From contig CANPTT010000009.1 of assembly GCA_947577065.1 (NCBI GenBank), positions 1 through 62,063 on the forward strand: a DNA stretch of 62,063 nucleotides, written 5' to 3'. Source of the stretch: an uncultured Pseudoflavonifractor sp. Lineage in GTDB: Bacteria; Bacillota; Clostridia; Oscillospirales; Oscillospiraceae. Each line of letters opens with the position of its first letter. The stretch's first letter is position 1. The position numbers were made by a program, and so were the translations under genes. A model generated the notes under the pieces. That model did no database searches, was not told where the DNA came from, and saw only the letters and a program-made list of their open reading frames with translations. Of this stretch, positions 15,578-25,168 are shown one piece after another.

Positions 15578-16287
15578 GCAAGAGGATCCTTATCGTAGAG
15601 GACGAAAAAAACATTGTGGATATTCTCTCCTTTAACCTGGGCCGGGAGGGCTATGATACCTTGGAAGCCTATGACGGGGAGATGGGGCTGAAGCTGGCGC
15701 TGGAGGAGAACCCGGACCTCATCCTGCTGGATCTGATGCTGCCCAAGATGGACGGCTTTGACGTGTGTAAGGCAGTGCGTACCAAGAACCGCTCAACTCC
15801 CATTATCATGCTCACCGCCCGGGAGGAGGAGAGCGATAAGGTTTTTGGCCTGGAGCTGGGAGCTGACGATTACATCACCAAGCCCTTTTCCATGCGGGAG
15901 CTGCTGGCCCGGATCAAGGTGAACATCCGCCGGACCGAGATGCTTGCCGAGCAGCCCTCCGCGCCCGCCCAGAGCGGCGGCAACCGGTTGGAGCGGGGGA
16001 GGATCCTTATTGACGAGGCCCTTCTGATGGCCTTTAAGGACGGAAAGGCTCTGGATCTGACCCAGCGGGAGTATGAGCTTTTGAAGTATTTGGCAGCCTC
16101 TCCTGAGAAGGTCTATTCCCGGGAGGCTCTTATGGAGCACGTGTGGAATTACGACGGATATGTGGGAGACGTGCGGGCGGTGGACGTGGCGGTCCGGCGG
16201 CTGCGGGAAAAGGTGGAGGACGACCCGGCTAACCCCACTTTTATTCTGACGCGGCGGGGCCTGGGCTATCTCTTTAGAGAGGGATAG
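15574..16287 (+). CDS. walR: Response regulator WalR (YycF)
   Basis: A 237-residue OmpR/PhoB-type regulator. The receiver domain (1-120) has the acidic pocket, phosphoacceptor Asp53 (LLDLMLPKMD) and KPFS lysine. The winged-helix DNA-binding domain follows at about 135-235 (LTQREYELLKYLA). The downstream kinase, YycH and YycI genes identify it as WalR, master regulator of peptidoglycan hydrolase genes in Firmicutes. A matching DNA box is found at the NlpC/P60 promoter in this window (34858-34884). Confidence 0.9.
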   Translation: MSKRILIVEDEKNIVDILSFNLGREGYDTLEAYDGEMGLKLALEENPDLILLDLMLPKMDGFDVCKAVRTKNRSTPIIMLTAREEESDKVFGLELGADDYITKPFSMRELLARIKVNIRRTEMLAEQPSAPAQSGGNRLERGRILIDEALLMAFKDGKALDLTQREYELLKYLAASPEKVYSREALMEHVWNYDGYVGDVRAVDVAVRRLREKVEDDPANPTFILTRRGLGYLFREG

Positions 16288-16333
16288 AGCCCTGCGCGGA
16301 TCTTCTATTTTCACTCCAACAGGGGGGTAGACC

Positions 16334-18118
16334 ATGTTCCGTAGCCTTCACATGAAGCTGATGCTCATCATGACGCTGCTCATCATCTCTCTGATGACAG
16401 TGGTGGGAGCCTTTCTGGTGAACTCGGTATCCGGGTTTTACCTGGAGCAGTTTTACTCCCAGATGCAGGGGGTTTTTCAGAATGACCCCGAGTTTTATCA
16501 TGACCTGGAGACCGCCGATCCCGACGAGCCCAGCGGAGCGCAGCAGATCGATCAGATGCTTCGGGCTCGGACGGGCGATCTGGGCGTTGACGGGCTCACC
16601 CGGAATTTTTATGTGCTGGATGGAGCCACGGGGGCCTATCTGGCGGGCAGCAACGAGACGGAGGGGGTATCCCTCACCTTGACCCACAATCTGTCTGCCG
16701 CTCTCACCGGGGAGGTAGGGGACTCCTCTGATCCCACCGCTGCCTATATGGATGTGGCGATCCCCGTGACACGGGGAGACCGGGATTATGTGGTGTATAT
16801 CAAGGACTCCAAGCAGGCGGTGCAAAATCTGACAAATCAGTTGGTGATCCTGATCCTGGAGGCCCTGGCCTTTGGCATCGCCATCTCAGTGCTGCTGTCC
16901 TTCCTCTTGTCCAAGACGCTCATCACGCCTATTGAGCGGCTTACAGAGGGCGCTGAGGAGGTGGCCTCGGGTGACTTTTCCCACAAGATCGAGGTGGATT
17001 CCCGGGACGAGATCGGGGTTTTGACCTCCACTTTTAACGATATGGCCCGGCAGCTCCAAAGTACACTTCAAGAGGTGGAGAACGAGCGCAATAAGCTGGG
17101 GACCCTCTTTCTCCACATGACCGACGGTGTGGTGGCCTTTGACCAGCGGGGGGAGATCATCCAGTCCAATCCCGCCGCGGAGGAGATGCTGGGGCGGAGC
17201 CTGCCCATTGGGGGCGGGGAGAACTATACCGCTCTCTTTGGGGATATTGCCTCCCTTAAGGAGGCCCTGGAGCCTGGCGCCCTGGGTTTTATCGCGGGCA
17301 GCCGGGAGTTGGGCGGACGGAGCCTGGAGCTGCTGTTGGCCCCCTTTGACCGGGATCATCAGGCGGGGGTGCTGGTGGTGATCCACGATGTGACGGAGCG
17401 GAATAAGACCGAGGAGATGCGCAAGGAGTTTGTGGCCAATGTGTCCCATGAGCTGCGCACGCCTCTTACCAACATCCACTCATACGCGGAAACACTGGTG
17501 GACAGCGCCGGAAGCCTGCCCCCGGATATGGAGAAGAGCTTTTTGAATGTGATCCTCAGCGAGTCGGAGCGGATGGCCCATATCGTCCAGGATCTGCTGA
17601 CCCTGTCCCGCTTCGACTCGGGCAGGAGCGAGCTGAATCTGACTGCCTTTTCCTTTGCCGAGGCCATCGAGACCATGGTCAACGCCAACCGCCTGGAGGC
17701 GGAGCGCCACGGGCATACCCTTACTCTGGAACTGCCGGGAGACCTGCCTAAGGTGACGGCAGACCGGGAGCGGATCACCCAGGTAATGATGAACATCGTT
17801 TCCAACTCCATCAAGTATACCCCTGACGGAGGGAAGATACAGGTCAGCGCCGGCGCCGACCGCGGCCGGGTCTGGCTGGAGGTGGCCGACAATGGGATCG
17901 GCATCCCCAAGGCGGACCGGGATCGTATTTTTGAGCGGTTTTACCGGGTGGACAAGGCCCGCTCCCGGGAGTCGGGAGGAACGGGACTGGGTCTCAGCAT
18001 TGCCAAGGAGATCGTGGAGCAGCATCAGGGGACCATCCTTATTGTGGACAAGCCTGCGCCCGGACTGACGATCCGGGTGGAGCTGCCGGTGGGAGGGCCC
18101 AGTCATGTCGAGGCATAA
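16334..18118 (+). CDS. walK: Sensor histidine kinase WalK (YycG)
   Basis: A 594-residue membrane kinase. In order: membrane helix (about 8-30), extracellular sensor domain (31-170), membrane helix (173-197), HAMP (198-250), PAS (about 258-360), HisKA with phosphorylated His372 (NVSHELRTPLTN), and ATPase domain with N-box, DNGIGIP and GGTGLGLSIAKEIV. It phosphorylates WalR and responds to cell-wall state. Its last 14 bases overlap the yycH start. Confidence 0.92.
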   Translation: MFRSLHMKLMLIMTLLIISLMTVVGAFLVNSVSGFYLEQFYSQMQGVFQNDPEFYHDLETADPDEPSGAQQIDQMLRARTGDLGVDGLTRNFYVLDGATGAYLAGSNETEGVSLTLTHNLSAALTGEVGDSSDPTAAYMDVAIPVTRGDRDYVVYIKDSKQAVQNLTNQLVILILEALAFGIAISVLLSFLLSKTLITPIERLTEGAEEVASGDFSHKIEVDSRDEIGVLTSTFNDMARQLQSTLQEVENERNKLGTLFLHMTDGVVAFDQRGEIIQSNPAAEEMLGRSLPIGGGENYTALFGDIASLKEALEPGALGFIAGSRELGGRSLELLLAPFDRDHQAGVLVVIHDVTERNKTEEMRKEFVANVSHELRTPLTNIHSYAETLVDSAGSLPPDMEKSFLNVILSESERMAHIVQDLLTLSRFDSGRSELNLTAFSFAEAIETMVNANRLEAERHGHTLTLELPGDLPKVTADRERITQVMMNIVSNSIKYTPDGGKIQVSAGADRGRVWLEVADNGIGIPKADRDRIFERFYRVDKARSRESGGTGLGLSIAKEIVEQHQGTILIVDKPAPGLTIRVELPVGGPSHVEA

Positions 18119-19430
18119 GGAGATCCCCCCGGTGGCGAGACCCACCGGCCGGCAGCGGCTGCTTGAGATCGGAAAAGACGTTCTGATCGTGGCGCTGACC
18201 TGTTCGGCCTTGTTTCTGGCATGGCAGACCCCCTTGGCCTCTCAGCTTCGGGGGTGGGTGGGAAAGCCTGTGCAAGCGGCGGAGCCTGGGACCCGGCAGC
18301 CTACAGAGGCAGTGGAGCCTTATGGGATCACGGTCCGAAGCGGCATGGGCCTCTATGGAGCGGTCTATGACGCGGAGCAGGTGGACCGGGCTTTTGAACA
18401 GCTCTCTCCCCTGTTGGGGGAGGGCTTTGCCTCCGCTGGGACGCCGGAACAGATCACCCGCCGCCAATGGCAGACGCTTTTGGAAGCGCCGGGTATTTAC
18501 TGCGTGTTTCAGGGAGCCCCCCCGCTCAGCGTTCTTTCCGCATGGCTCGGAGGAGAAGGGGATACTCTCTCCGGGAGGGCCCAGAGCTTGCTTCTGGCTT
18601 GGGATGGGACCCAGATGTGGCTGTGCTGGCGGGATGGGAACGGCTATTTCCGGGCACCTACCCAGGTGGCCTATGAGGGACATATGGACAGCGTTGTAGA
18701 GAGTTTTCACCCCAACGGAGCGGCGTTTGCCTATACCTTGGCGCAGACAGACCGGGCCTATTCTGCCGTTGATCCGGACGTTCTGGTGCCCATGACGGCG
18801 CCCCGGCCACATGGCTACACCGCCTCTGCTCCCGATCTGGTGGGGGATCAGAAGGCGCTGGAGCAGCTTCTGGCGGCTCTGGGCTTTCAGTCTGGGGTAG
18901 GCTCAGCCTATGAGGTGAGCGAAGGACTTGCCATTACGGAAAGTGGAGACCGTCTGCGGGTGAGTTCCGCCGGGACGGTGGTCTTTCATGCGGGGGAGGA
19001 GTCCCGCTATCCGGTGGCCTATATGGAGGGCCGGCCCACTATGGAGGAGGCGGCTATGGCGGCCTGGGGACTTTTAAACCGTGCCTCGGCCCAGTGGAAG
19101 GGAGACGCCGTTTTTGTTCTGACTGGGGTCACAGAGACCGCCGGCGGCTGGATCATCACTTTCCACAGCCGTCTGGAGGGGGTCCCTGTTCTTACGGGGG
19201 CAGAGGGCTGGTGTGCCAGCTTCACTGTGGCGGAGGACCGGATCCGTGATTTTTCCCTGTCTCTGCGCGGCTATATTTCCACAGGAGAGGTCTTGCTCCT
19301 GCCCGGACAGCGGCTGGCAGCGGCCGCTATGGCTTCTGAGACGCACAGGGACAGTGGAAAGCGGCTTACCCTGAGCTATAACGATACCGGAGCCTCCACT
19401 CTCAACTTCGGATGGGTGGCGGAGGAATAA
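18105..19430 (+). CDS. YycH-like regulator of WalK
   Basis: A 441-residue protein with a short cytoplasmic N-terminus, one membrane helix (about 24-44) and a large extracytoplasmic domain. Position directly after walK and before a YycI-like gene, with the same topology, identifies it as YycH. In Bacillus, YycH and YycI form a membrane complex that restrains WalK. The primary sequence is weakly conserved in this family, so the assignment leans on context. Confidence 0.75.
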   Translation: MSRHKEIPPVARPTGRQRLLEIGKDVLIVALTCSALFLAWQTPLASQLRGWVGKPVQAAEPGTRQPTEAVEPYGITVRSGMGLYGAVYDAEQVDRAFEQLSPLLGEGFASAGTPEQITRRQWQTLLEAPGIYCVFQGAPPLSVLSAWLGGEGDTLSGRAQSLLLAWDGTQMWLCWRDGNGYFRAPTQVAYEGHMDSVVESFHPNGAAFAYTLAQTDRAYSAVDPDVLVPMTAPRPHGYTASAPDLVGDQKALEQLLAALGFQSGVGSAYEVSEGLAITESGDRLRVSSAGTVVFHAGEESRYPVAYMEGRPTMEEAAMAAWGLLNRASAQWKGDAVFVLTGVTETAGGWIITFHSRLEGVPVLTGAEGWCASFTVAEDRIRDFSLSLRGYISTGEVLLLPGQRLAAAAMASETHRDSGKRLTLSYNDTGASTLNFGWVAEE

Positions 19431-19454
19431 GTCCAAGGGACAAGGAGGGCCGCC

Positions 19455-20258
19455 ATGCGCTGGTCCAAGATCAAAAATATCATTATACTGTTGCTGGTGG
19501 TCGTCAACGGCTTTTTGCTGGGGCAGGTAGGACTGCGGGAATGGCAGAGCAGGCGGGATGAGCGGGAGACCCGGGAACGGATGGTGGATATCCTGGCCCG
19601 GAATCAGGTCTCTTATCTGCCGGATGAGGTGCCCGGCGCTCTGGAGATGCTGGATCGTCGGGTGACCCTGGCGCCCTTGGGGGAGGCGGAGGCGGCTCTG
19701 CTGGTGGGGACGGTGAGCGACGTTCAGACTGTAGGAGGGCGCACCGTCTACACAGGGGCTGAGGGTACGGTAGCCAGTTCGACCACCGGGGAGTTGACGG
19801 TGGAATTCCTCCCCGGCAGCACGCTTACCGAGAGCACCCTTCAGGAGCGTCTTTCCAAGCTGGGGGTCACCCTAAGGGAGGTCGACCGGACAGGGGAGGC
19901 CGAGGATCCTACGATCTCCTATGTTCAGCTTTGGAGTGGAGCCCCCGTTCCGGGGGAGAGAGCCATTTTGGAGTATGAGGCCCAGTGCCCCCGTACCCTG
20001 ACCATCCGCCTTCTGTTTGGCGCTGAGGAGGTTTTGCCCACCGAGGAGACCATTACTGCCGTTACCGCCCTGGCCCGTTTGCTGGATGAGCTGAACCGGG
20101 GTGAGGGCTATGTCTGCTCCCAGATCACAGATATGTACCCCGGTTATATTTCAGGGGGCACAACGACCGTGACCCTGACTCCCGCTTGGTGCATTGAAAC
20201 GGATACCTGGCGTTTTATTGTAGACGGACATACGGGCGGGGTGACCGCCATGGAGTGA
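19455..20258 (+). CDS. YycI-like regulator of WalK
   Basis: A 267-residue single-pass membrane protein. Its start (MRWSKIKNIIILLLVVVNGFL) is the typical YycI N-terminus with W-S-K-I-K before the membrane helix. The extracytoplasmic part has a YycH-like fold. It should act with YycH to modulate WalK. It is the last gene of the run and is followed by a strong hairpin. Confidence 0.85.
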   Translation: MRWSKIKNIIILLLVVVNGFLLGQVGLREWQSRRDERETRERMVDILARNQVSYLPDEVPGALEMLDRRVTLAPLGEAEAALLVGTVSDVQTVGGRTVYTGAEGTVASSTTGELTVEFLPGSTLTESTLQERLSKLGVTLREVDRTGEAEDPTISYVQLWSGAPVPGERAILEYEAQCPRTLTIRLLFGAEEVLPTEETITAVTALARLLDELNRGEGYVCSQITDMYPGYISGGTTTVTLTPAWCIETDTWRFIVDGHTGGVTAME

Positions 20259-20297
20259 GGGGCGAAGAAGAAAGAGATGTGAGCATCCTCAAGATCC

Positions 20298-20333
20298 AAA
20301 GAGAGGGGCCCTCTGCCGAGGGCCCCTCTCTTT
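20298..20333. terminator. Convergent terminator yycI / phosphosugar mutase
   Basis: GAGAGGGGCCCTC (20301-20313) and GAGGGCCCCTCTC (20318-20330) form a 13-bp stem flanked by AAA and TTT, so it can end both converging transcripts. The T-run is short. Confidence 0.75.
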
Positions 20334-20359
20334 GCTTACGTACGGCAGAATGCCGTGAT

Positions 20360-22087
20360 TTAGTTTTTCAGGGTCTCGGCCCAAGCGGCGTACTTTTCTA
20401 CCTTTTCGGCGCACTCGGCTTTGCTTTGACCGCTGGCCAGGATGTAGACCTTTACTTTGGGTTCGGTACCCGAGGGACGGACAATGAGATCGGTGCCGTC
20501 AGCCAACTTATATTTTAGAACATTGGAGCCCTTCAATTCCATTTCTACCTTCTTGCCGGTGGCGACATCCTCCTCCGTGCCGTCCTTGTAATCCTTGCGG
20601 GTGGTGACGGGAACTCCGGCAATTTCAGTCAAGGGATTTTCCCGCAGGCCAGACATCAGTTTCGCCATTTTTTGGAGACCGTCCAGGCCGGGCATCACCA
20701 AATTCAGGGTCTTCTCGCCATAGTCGCCGTATTTGGCGTACAGCTCCTGAAGAGCGTCGTAGAGGGTCATGCCCCGGTCATAGTAGTAGGCCGCCATCTC
20801 GGTTGCCACCAGAGTGGCGGTAACGGCGTCCTTGTCCCGAACATAGTCGCCCATCATGTAGCCAAAGCTCTCTTCGTAGGAGAAGATGACCTTTCCTTCC
20901 CCGGCGGCCTCCAGGGCGTTCTTCTTCTCGGCCATAAACTTAAAGCCGGTGAAGGTGTCAAACATCTGGACCCCATTGACCTGGCAGACCTTTCGGGCCA
21001 TCTCGGTGGTGACGATGGTCTTCAGCGCGGTGGCTTTTTCAGGCAGAGTTCCCATCCGCTTCTTGGCGCCGATGACATAGTCCAGAAGCAGCACGCCGGT
21101 CTGGTTGCCGGAGAGGACCACATATTCCCCGTCGGGTCCTTTGACCATGATGCCGATCCGGTCGGCGTCGGGATCGGAGCCCAGAATGAAGTCGGCGCCC
21201 TCCCTCTTGGCGAGCTCGACGGCCAGGGCAAAGCCTTCCGGGTTCTCCGGGTTGGGGGAGACCACCGTGGGGAAGTCGCCGTCGATGACCATCTGTTCAG
21301 GAACGCAGATCACATGCTTCATACCCAGCCGGCGCAGGGCCTCCGGGATCAGCTTATAGCCCGTGCCGTGAAAGGGCGTGTAGACCATTTTGAACTTGTC
21401 GGCAACCCGGGCCACTACTTCTTTATCCGTGGCCTGGGCCAGCACGTTGGCAAGGAATTTTTCATCGGTCTCCGCGCCCATAATGGTGATGATACCGGCC
21501 TTTACTGCCTCATCATAATCCATGCGCTTGACGGAATCAAACACATCATTTTTCTCCATCCGGGTGGCAATGGCGGCGGCATGGTGGGGGGGGAGCTGGG
21601 CGCCGTCGGCCCAGTAGACCTTATAGCCGTTGTACTCCTTGGGATTGTGGCTGGCGGTCACATTGACGCCGGCGATGCAGCCATATTCCCGAATGGCGAA
21701 GGAAACCTCGGGGGTGGGGCGCATGGCCTCAAAAATACGGGTGGAGATGCCATTGCCCGCCATGACGGCACAGACTTCCTCGGCAAATTCACGGCTGTGG
21801 TTGCGGCAGTCGTGGCATACGGCCACGCCCTTTTTCACCGCCTCAGGGCCCTCGGCCAGGATAACTTCGGCAAAAGCCTGGGTGGCGTGGCGGATCACGT
21901 GGCGATTCATCTGGTGAAGACCCACGCACATGGTGCCTCGCAGACCGGCGGTGCCGAACTCCAGGGGGGCAAAAAAGCGGGTCTCAATCTCCTTCTCATC
22001 TCCGGCGATCCCCTCCAGTTCAGCCTTTTCTTCGGCGCTGAGGGCAGGGGCGTGGAGCCATCTTTCGTATGCGTCGCGGTAGGACAT
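20360..22087 (-). CDS. Phosphoglucomutase/phosphomannomutase (phospho-sugar mutase)
   Basis: A 575-residue enzyme of the alpha-phosphohexomutase superfamily. It shows the catalytic phosphoserine loop (TASHNPKEYNG, Ser146), the metal-binding loop (GSDPDADRIG), the sugar loop (SYEESFGYM) and the phosphate loop (RPSGTEPKVKVY). It interconverts glucose-1-P and glucose-6-P for wall and glycan synthesis. I start at ATG 22087, nine bases after GGAGG, not at the in-frame ATG 22108. A TATAAT promoter lies just upstream. Confidence 0.93.
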   Translation of the reverse strand: MSYRDAYERWLHAPALSAEEKAELEGIAGDEKEIETRFFAPLEFGTAGLRGTMCVGLHQMNRHVIRHATQAFAEVILAEGPEAVKKGVAVCHDCRNHSREFAEEVCAVMAGNGISTRIFEAMRPTPEVSFAIREYGCIAGVNVTASHNPKEYNGYKVYWADGAQLPPHHAAAIATRMEKNDVFDSVKRMDYDEAVKAGIITIMGAETDEKFLANVLAQATDKEVVARVADKFKMVYTPFHGTGYKLIPEALRRLGMKHVICVPEQMVIDGDFPTVVSPNPENPEGFALAVELAKREGADFILGSDPDADRIGIMVKGPDGEYVVLSGNQTGVLLLDYVIGAKKRMGTLPEKATALKTIVTTEMARKVCQVNGVQMFDTFTGFKFMAEKKNALEAAGEGKVIFSYEESFGYMMGDYVRDKDAVTATLVATEMAAYYYDRGMTLYDALQELYAKYGDYGEKTLNLVMPGLDGLQKMAKLMSGLRENPLTEIAGVPVTTRKDYKDGTEEDVATGKKVEMELKGSNVLKYKLADGTDLIVRPSGTEPKVKVYILASGQSKAECAEKVEKYAAWAETLKN

Positions 22088-22122
22088 GGGAAACGACCTC
22101 CATTCCATAATATGGTATGTTA

Positions 22123-22152
22123 ATTATAGCATAAGGGACAGGCTGATTTCAA
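22123..22152 (-). promoter_or_regulatory. Promoter of the phosphosugar mutase gene
   Basis: TTGAAA (22152-22147), an 18-bp spacer and TATAAT (22128-22123) on the minus strand. Confidence 0.7.
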
Positions 22153-22198
22153 TAGGCATTTAGGAGGTTTGAATAAAGGGAGGAGGCGGCGAAGAAAC

Positions 22199-22489
22199 TC
22201 ACTCCGCCTCCTCCTCTTCCAGGACCTGTGCCGACAAAAGCTCCTTAGCCTCCTCCAGTCGGGAGGCGGGGACATAGATCTTGACTCCCTCCGGGGAAAA
22301 GCCCCCATAGAGAAACCCGATCTGTCCCTGGGCCGAGCGCCGGGTCAGGTAGGGGATGCCAAAGGATCTCAGCATCGAACAGGTCAGGCCTCCAAAGGCG
22401 GCAAAATCTCCGGCGTTTTCCAGCAGCGCGGCCTCCTCCGGTTCTCCATCTGCCCCTTTGGGCCAGTTTTTCAGCCGTTCATCCGACAT
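22199..22489 (-). CDS. DUF2007-like small protein
   Basis: A 96-residue acidic protein. The core (SFGIPYLTRRSAQG ... GGFSPEGVKIYVPASRLEEA) fits the DUF2007 'putative signal transducing protein' pattern: a short-range pseudo-ferredoxin fold with a conserved GGF-S-x-x-G-V-x-I-Y-V segment. Its function is unknown. It follows rlmH by 12 bases and is probably in the same transcript. Confidence 0.65.
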   Translation of the reverse strand: MSDERLKNWPKGADGEPEEAALLENAGDFAAFGGLTCSMLRSFGIPYLTRRSAQGQIGFLYGGFSPEGVKIYVPASRLEEAKELLSAQVLEEEEAE

Positions 22490-22501
22490 AATGCACTCTC
22501 C

Positions 22502-22984
22502 TTATTTGTGGTAGGGACTTCCCGCACCGATCTGAAAAGCCCGGTATATCTGTTCCAGCAGCATCACCCGGGCCAGGTGGTGGGGGAAGGTCATGGGGGA
22601 CATGGAAAGCCGCACATGGGCCTGGCTCTTCAGCGTCGCATCCAGGCCGAAGGAGCCGCCGATAAGGAATGTCAGCTTGTTGGTGGGGCCGACCTGCCAG
22701 GTTTGCAGCCGCTTTGACAGCTCTTCGCTGGAGAGAAGCTGTCCCTCGATGCACAGGGCCACTGTTCGGGAATTGGGGGGGAGCTTGGAGCGAATGGCGG
22801 CGGCCTCTTTGGCCAGGGCCGCATCGATGAGAGCCTGAGAGGGGGTTGGGGGCAGCTTTTCCTCGGGCAGCTCGATGATATTCAAACGGCAGAAAGGAGA
22901 GAGCCGCTTCTGGTACTCTGCTGCCGCATCCATATAGAATTTTTCCTTCAGCTTGCCCACACAGATCAGGGTCACATTTACCAT
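22502..22984 (-). CDS. rlmH: 23S rRNA (pseudouridine1915-N3)-methyltransferase RlmH
   Basis: A 160-residue SPOUT methyltransferase. Characteristic features are the start MVNVTLICVGKLKEKFY, the SAM knot with LTFLIGGSFGLD, and the end HHLARVMLLEQIYRAFQI-GxPYHK. It methylates pseudouridine 1915 of 23S rRNA. In Bacillus the gene (yydA) closes the walRK-yycHI-walJ-htrA cluster; here it is near walJ but on the opposite strand from walRK. Confidence 0.96.
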   Translation of the reverse strand: MVNVTLICVGKLKEKFYMDAAAEYQKRLSPFCRLNIIELPEEKLPPTPSQALIDAALAKEAAAIRSKLPPNSRTVALCIEGQLLSSEELSKRLQTWQVGPTNKLTFLIGGSFGLDATLKSQAHVRLSMSPMTFPHHLARVMLLEQIYRAFQIGAGSPYHK

Positions 22985-22987
22985 GGT

Positions 22988-23764
22988 CTACACCTCATAA
23001 GCGGGGGAGGGCTCGTTTCGGGGAGCCACAGCCAGGGTGACGCTGCCAAAGCCCTCGGCGGACAGAACGGTTTCCGTTGTCTGCAATGCCCTGGCCGGGG
23101 AGTTGTTTTCCGCCGACAGATGGGCCAGCAGTACCGTGTGTGCTCCCGACCGGGCACACTGAAGGGCCAGGGCGGAGCCTGCCTCGTTGCTCAGGTGGCC
23201 CTTGTCTCCCAGAATGCGGGATTTAAGATAGTAGGGATAGGGCCCAGACCGGACCCATTCCACATCGTGGTTGGATTCGCAGACCACCAACTCCGCCCCC
23301 AGCACGCTTTTCAGCACTTGGTCGGAGACATAGCCCAGATCGGTGACCACCGCTGCCCGTTTTCCACCCGCGGAGAAGGTAAAACCCATGGGCTCCGCCG
23401 CATCGTGGCTGATGGGGAAGCTGCCCAGAACAAAGGGGCCTGTCTCTATCTCCTGCCCAGGGGACAGGGGTCGGAGCAGATCCTCCAGCCCCGCCATACG
23501 GTAGCACAGCTGCCGGGCAGTGCCCGGGCTGGTATATATATTCAGCCTATAGTGCTTGGTGAGGGTGGAAAGTCCCGAGATGTGGTCGGAGTGCTCGTGG
23601 GTAATACAGATCCCCAGCAGCCTTTCCGGCTCCGCGCCGAAAAGGCGGAGGGCAGAAACGATCCGGCGGCAGGAGATACCGGCGTCCACCAGCAGATGGG
23701 CGCCGTTGTGGGAGATCAGAATGCAGTTGCCCGAGGACCCGGAGGCCAGGGTACGAAGTTCCAT
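22988..23764 (-). CDS. walJ: WalJ/YycJ metallo-beta-lactamase-fold hydrolase
   Basis: A 258-residue protein with the MBL metal motif THEHSDH and further His/Asp ligands (SHDAAEPMG, HLSAENNS). It starts MELRTLASGSSGNCILI, typical of YycJ. YycJ/WalJ belongs to the walRK cluster of Firmicutes and is thought to be an exonuclease-type enzyme linking replication and division. It lies three bases upstream of rlmH on the minus strand. Confidence 0.9.
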   Translation of the reverse strand: MELRTLASGSSGNCILISHNGAHLLVDAGISCRRIVSALRLFGAEPERLLGICITHEHSDHISGLSTLTKHYRLNIYTSPGTARQLCYRMAGLEDLLRPLSPGQEIETGPFVLGSFPISHDAAEPMGFTFSAGGKRAAVVTDLGYVSDQVLKSVLGAELVVCESNHDVEWVRSGPYPYYLKSRILGDKGHLSNEAGSALALQCARSGAHTVLLAHLSAENNSPARALQTTETVLSAEGFGSVTLAVAPRNEPSPAYEV

Positions 23765-23831
23765 GGAAGGGCTCCTTTATGTAAAATATGGGGAGGGATA
23801 CGGGCTGTAGATCCGACACGATCAAACCGAC

Positions 23832-23859
23832 AAAAAAGCGGCGGCTCGCGCCGCCGCTT
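23832..23859 (-). terminator. Terminator of murA
   Basis: A perfect 10-bp stem AAGCGGCGGC / GCCGCCGCTT (23836-23859) followed on the minus strand by TTTTTT, 17 bases after the murA stop. Confidence 0.9.
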
Positions 23860-23875
23860 CCCCATTTTGATACGC

Positions 23876-25168
23876 TCAGCCCACTTGGGCAGCTTTGTTT
23901 TCATCGGGGGTGACGACCACCCGGATGTCGGCCCCAATGCCGGAGAGCTTTCGCACGATATCCTCATAGCCGCGTTCAATATGCTGGATCTGTCCAATGA
24001 CGGTGGAGCCCTGAGCGGCCAACCCCGCAATGATGAGGGCCGCGCCTGCCCGCAGGTCGCAGGCCTCCACAGCGGCGCCGGTAAGCTGGGGGACCCCTTC
24101 GATGACGGCGATCTTGCCATCCACCTGGATGTGGGCGCCCATACGGCGGAACTCGTCCACATAGCGGTAGCGGTTGTCCCAGACCCCCTCGGTGAGGACG
24201 CTGGTACCCTGGGCAATGCACAGGCAGGCCGCCACCTGGGGCTGCATATCAGTGGGGAAGCCGGGATAGGGAAGGGTCTTTACGTTGGTACGGTACAGCT
24301 CTCCTGCACGGCTGACCCGTACCGCATCGTCCAGTTCCTGGATCTCCGCTCCCATCTCCATAAGTTTGGCGGTGATGCACTCCAGGTGTTTGGGGATCAC
24401 GTTTTTAATGAGTACGTCGCCTCCGGTGGCGGTGACGGCGGCCATATAGGTGCCTGCCTCGATCTGGTCGGGGATGATGGAGTAGATCCCACCGGACAGG
24501 TGGTCCACGCCCCGGATCTTGATGACATCGGTGCCCGCGCCCATGATAGAGGCGCCCATGGAGTTCAAAAAGTTTGCCAGGTCTACAATGTGGGGCTCCT
24601 TGGCGGCGTTTTCAATGACGGTGCTGCCCTCCGCAAGAGCCCCGGCGATGATCAGGTTCATGGTGGCGCCCACGGACACCATGTCCATATAGATGGTATT
24701 GCCCTGAAGCCGACCGTCCCGGGCCTTGGCCCGGATCAGGCCGCCCTTGACCTCCACATCGGCCCCCATGGCCGCCAGCCCCTTAATGTGCTGGTCGATG
24801 GGCCGGCCGCCAAAATCGCAGCCGCCGGGAGGGGGGACCTCCGCCGCGCCGAACCGGCCCAGCAGGGCGCCGATGAAGTAGTAGGAGGCCCGGATCTTTC
24901 GGGCCAGAGAGTCGGGTACCCCCGCGTTGCGAATGTGGGAGCAGTCGATATCCACCGTGGTGCGGTTTACCGTCCGCACATCGGCGCCCAGTTCCTGAAG
25001 GATATTCAAAATGAGAGAAACGTCGCTGATCTGGGGAAGATTTTCAATGCGGCAGACTCCGTCCACCAAAAGGGCGGCAGGAAGAATGGCCACCGCCGCG
25101 TTCTTCGCGCCGGAGATGTCTACCGTCCCGTAGAGAGGCTTGCCGCCATGAATCACATATTTCGTCAA
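23876..25168 (-). CDS. murA: UDP-N-acetylglucosamine 1-carboxyvinyltransferase MurA
   Basis: A 430-residue enzyme for the first committed step of peptidoglycan synthesis. Catalytic Cys117 is kept (PGGCDFGGRPIDQH), so the protein is of the fosfomycin-binding Cys type rather than the Asp variant. The N-terminal SGAKNAAV loop supplies the conserved Lys-Asn pair. The start is a TTG at 25168, after a modest GAGGG; no better start is in frame. Confidence 0.95.
   Translation of the reverse strand: MTKYVIHGGKPLYGTVDISGAKNAAVAILPAALLVDGVCRIENLPQISDVSLILNILQELGADVRTVNRTTVDIDCSHIRNAGVPDSLARKIRASYYFIGALLGRFGAAEVPPPGGCDFGGRPIDQHIKGLAAMGADVEVKGGLIRAKARDGRLQGNTIYMDMVSVGATMNLIIAGALAEGSTVIENAAKEPHIVDLANFLNSMGASIMGAGTDVIKIRGVDHLSGGIYSIIPDQIEAGTYMAAVTATGGDVLIKNVIPKHLECITAKLMEMGAEIQELDDAVRVSRAGELYRTNVKTLPYPGFPTDMQPQVAACLCIAQGTSVLTEGVWDNRYRYVDEFRRMGAHIQVDGKIAVIEGVPQLTGAAVEACDLRAGAALIIAGLAAQGSTVIGQIQHIERGYEDIVRKLSGIGADIRVVVTPDENKAAQVG

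Noticed and set aside
20672-22123. A 483-codon plus-strand frame
   Set aside because: Shadow of the phosphosugar mutase gene.
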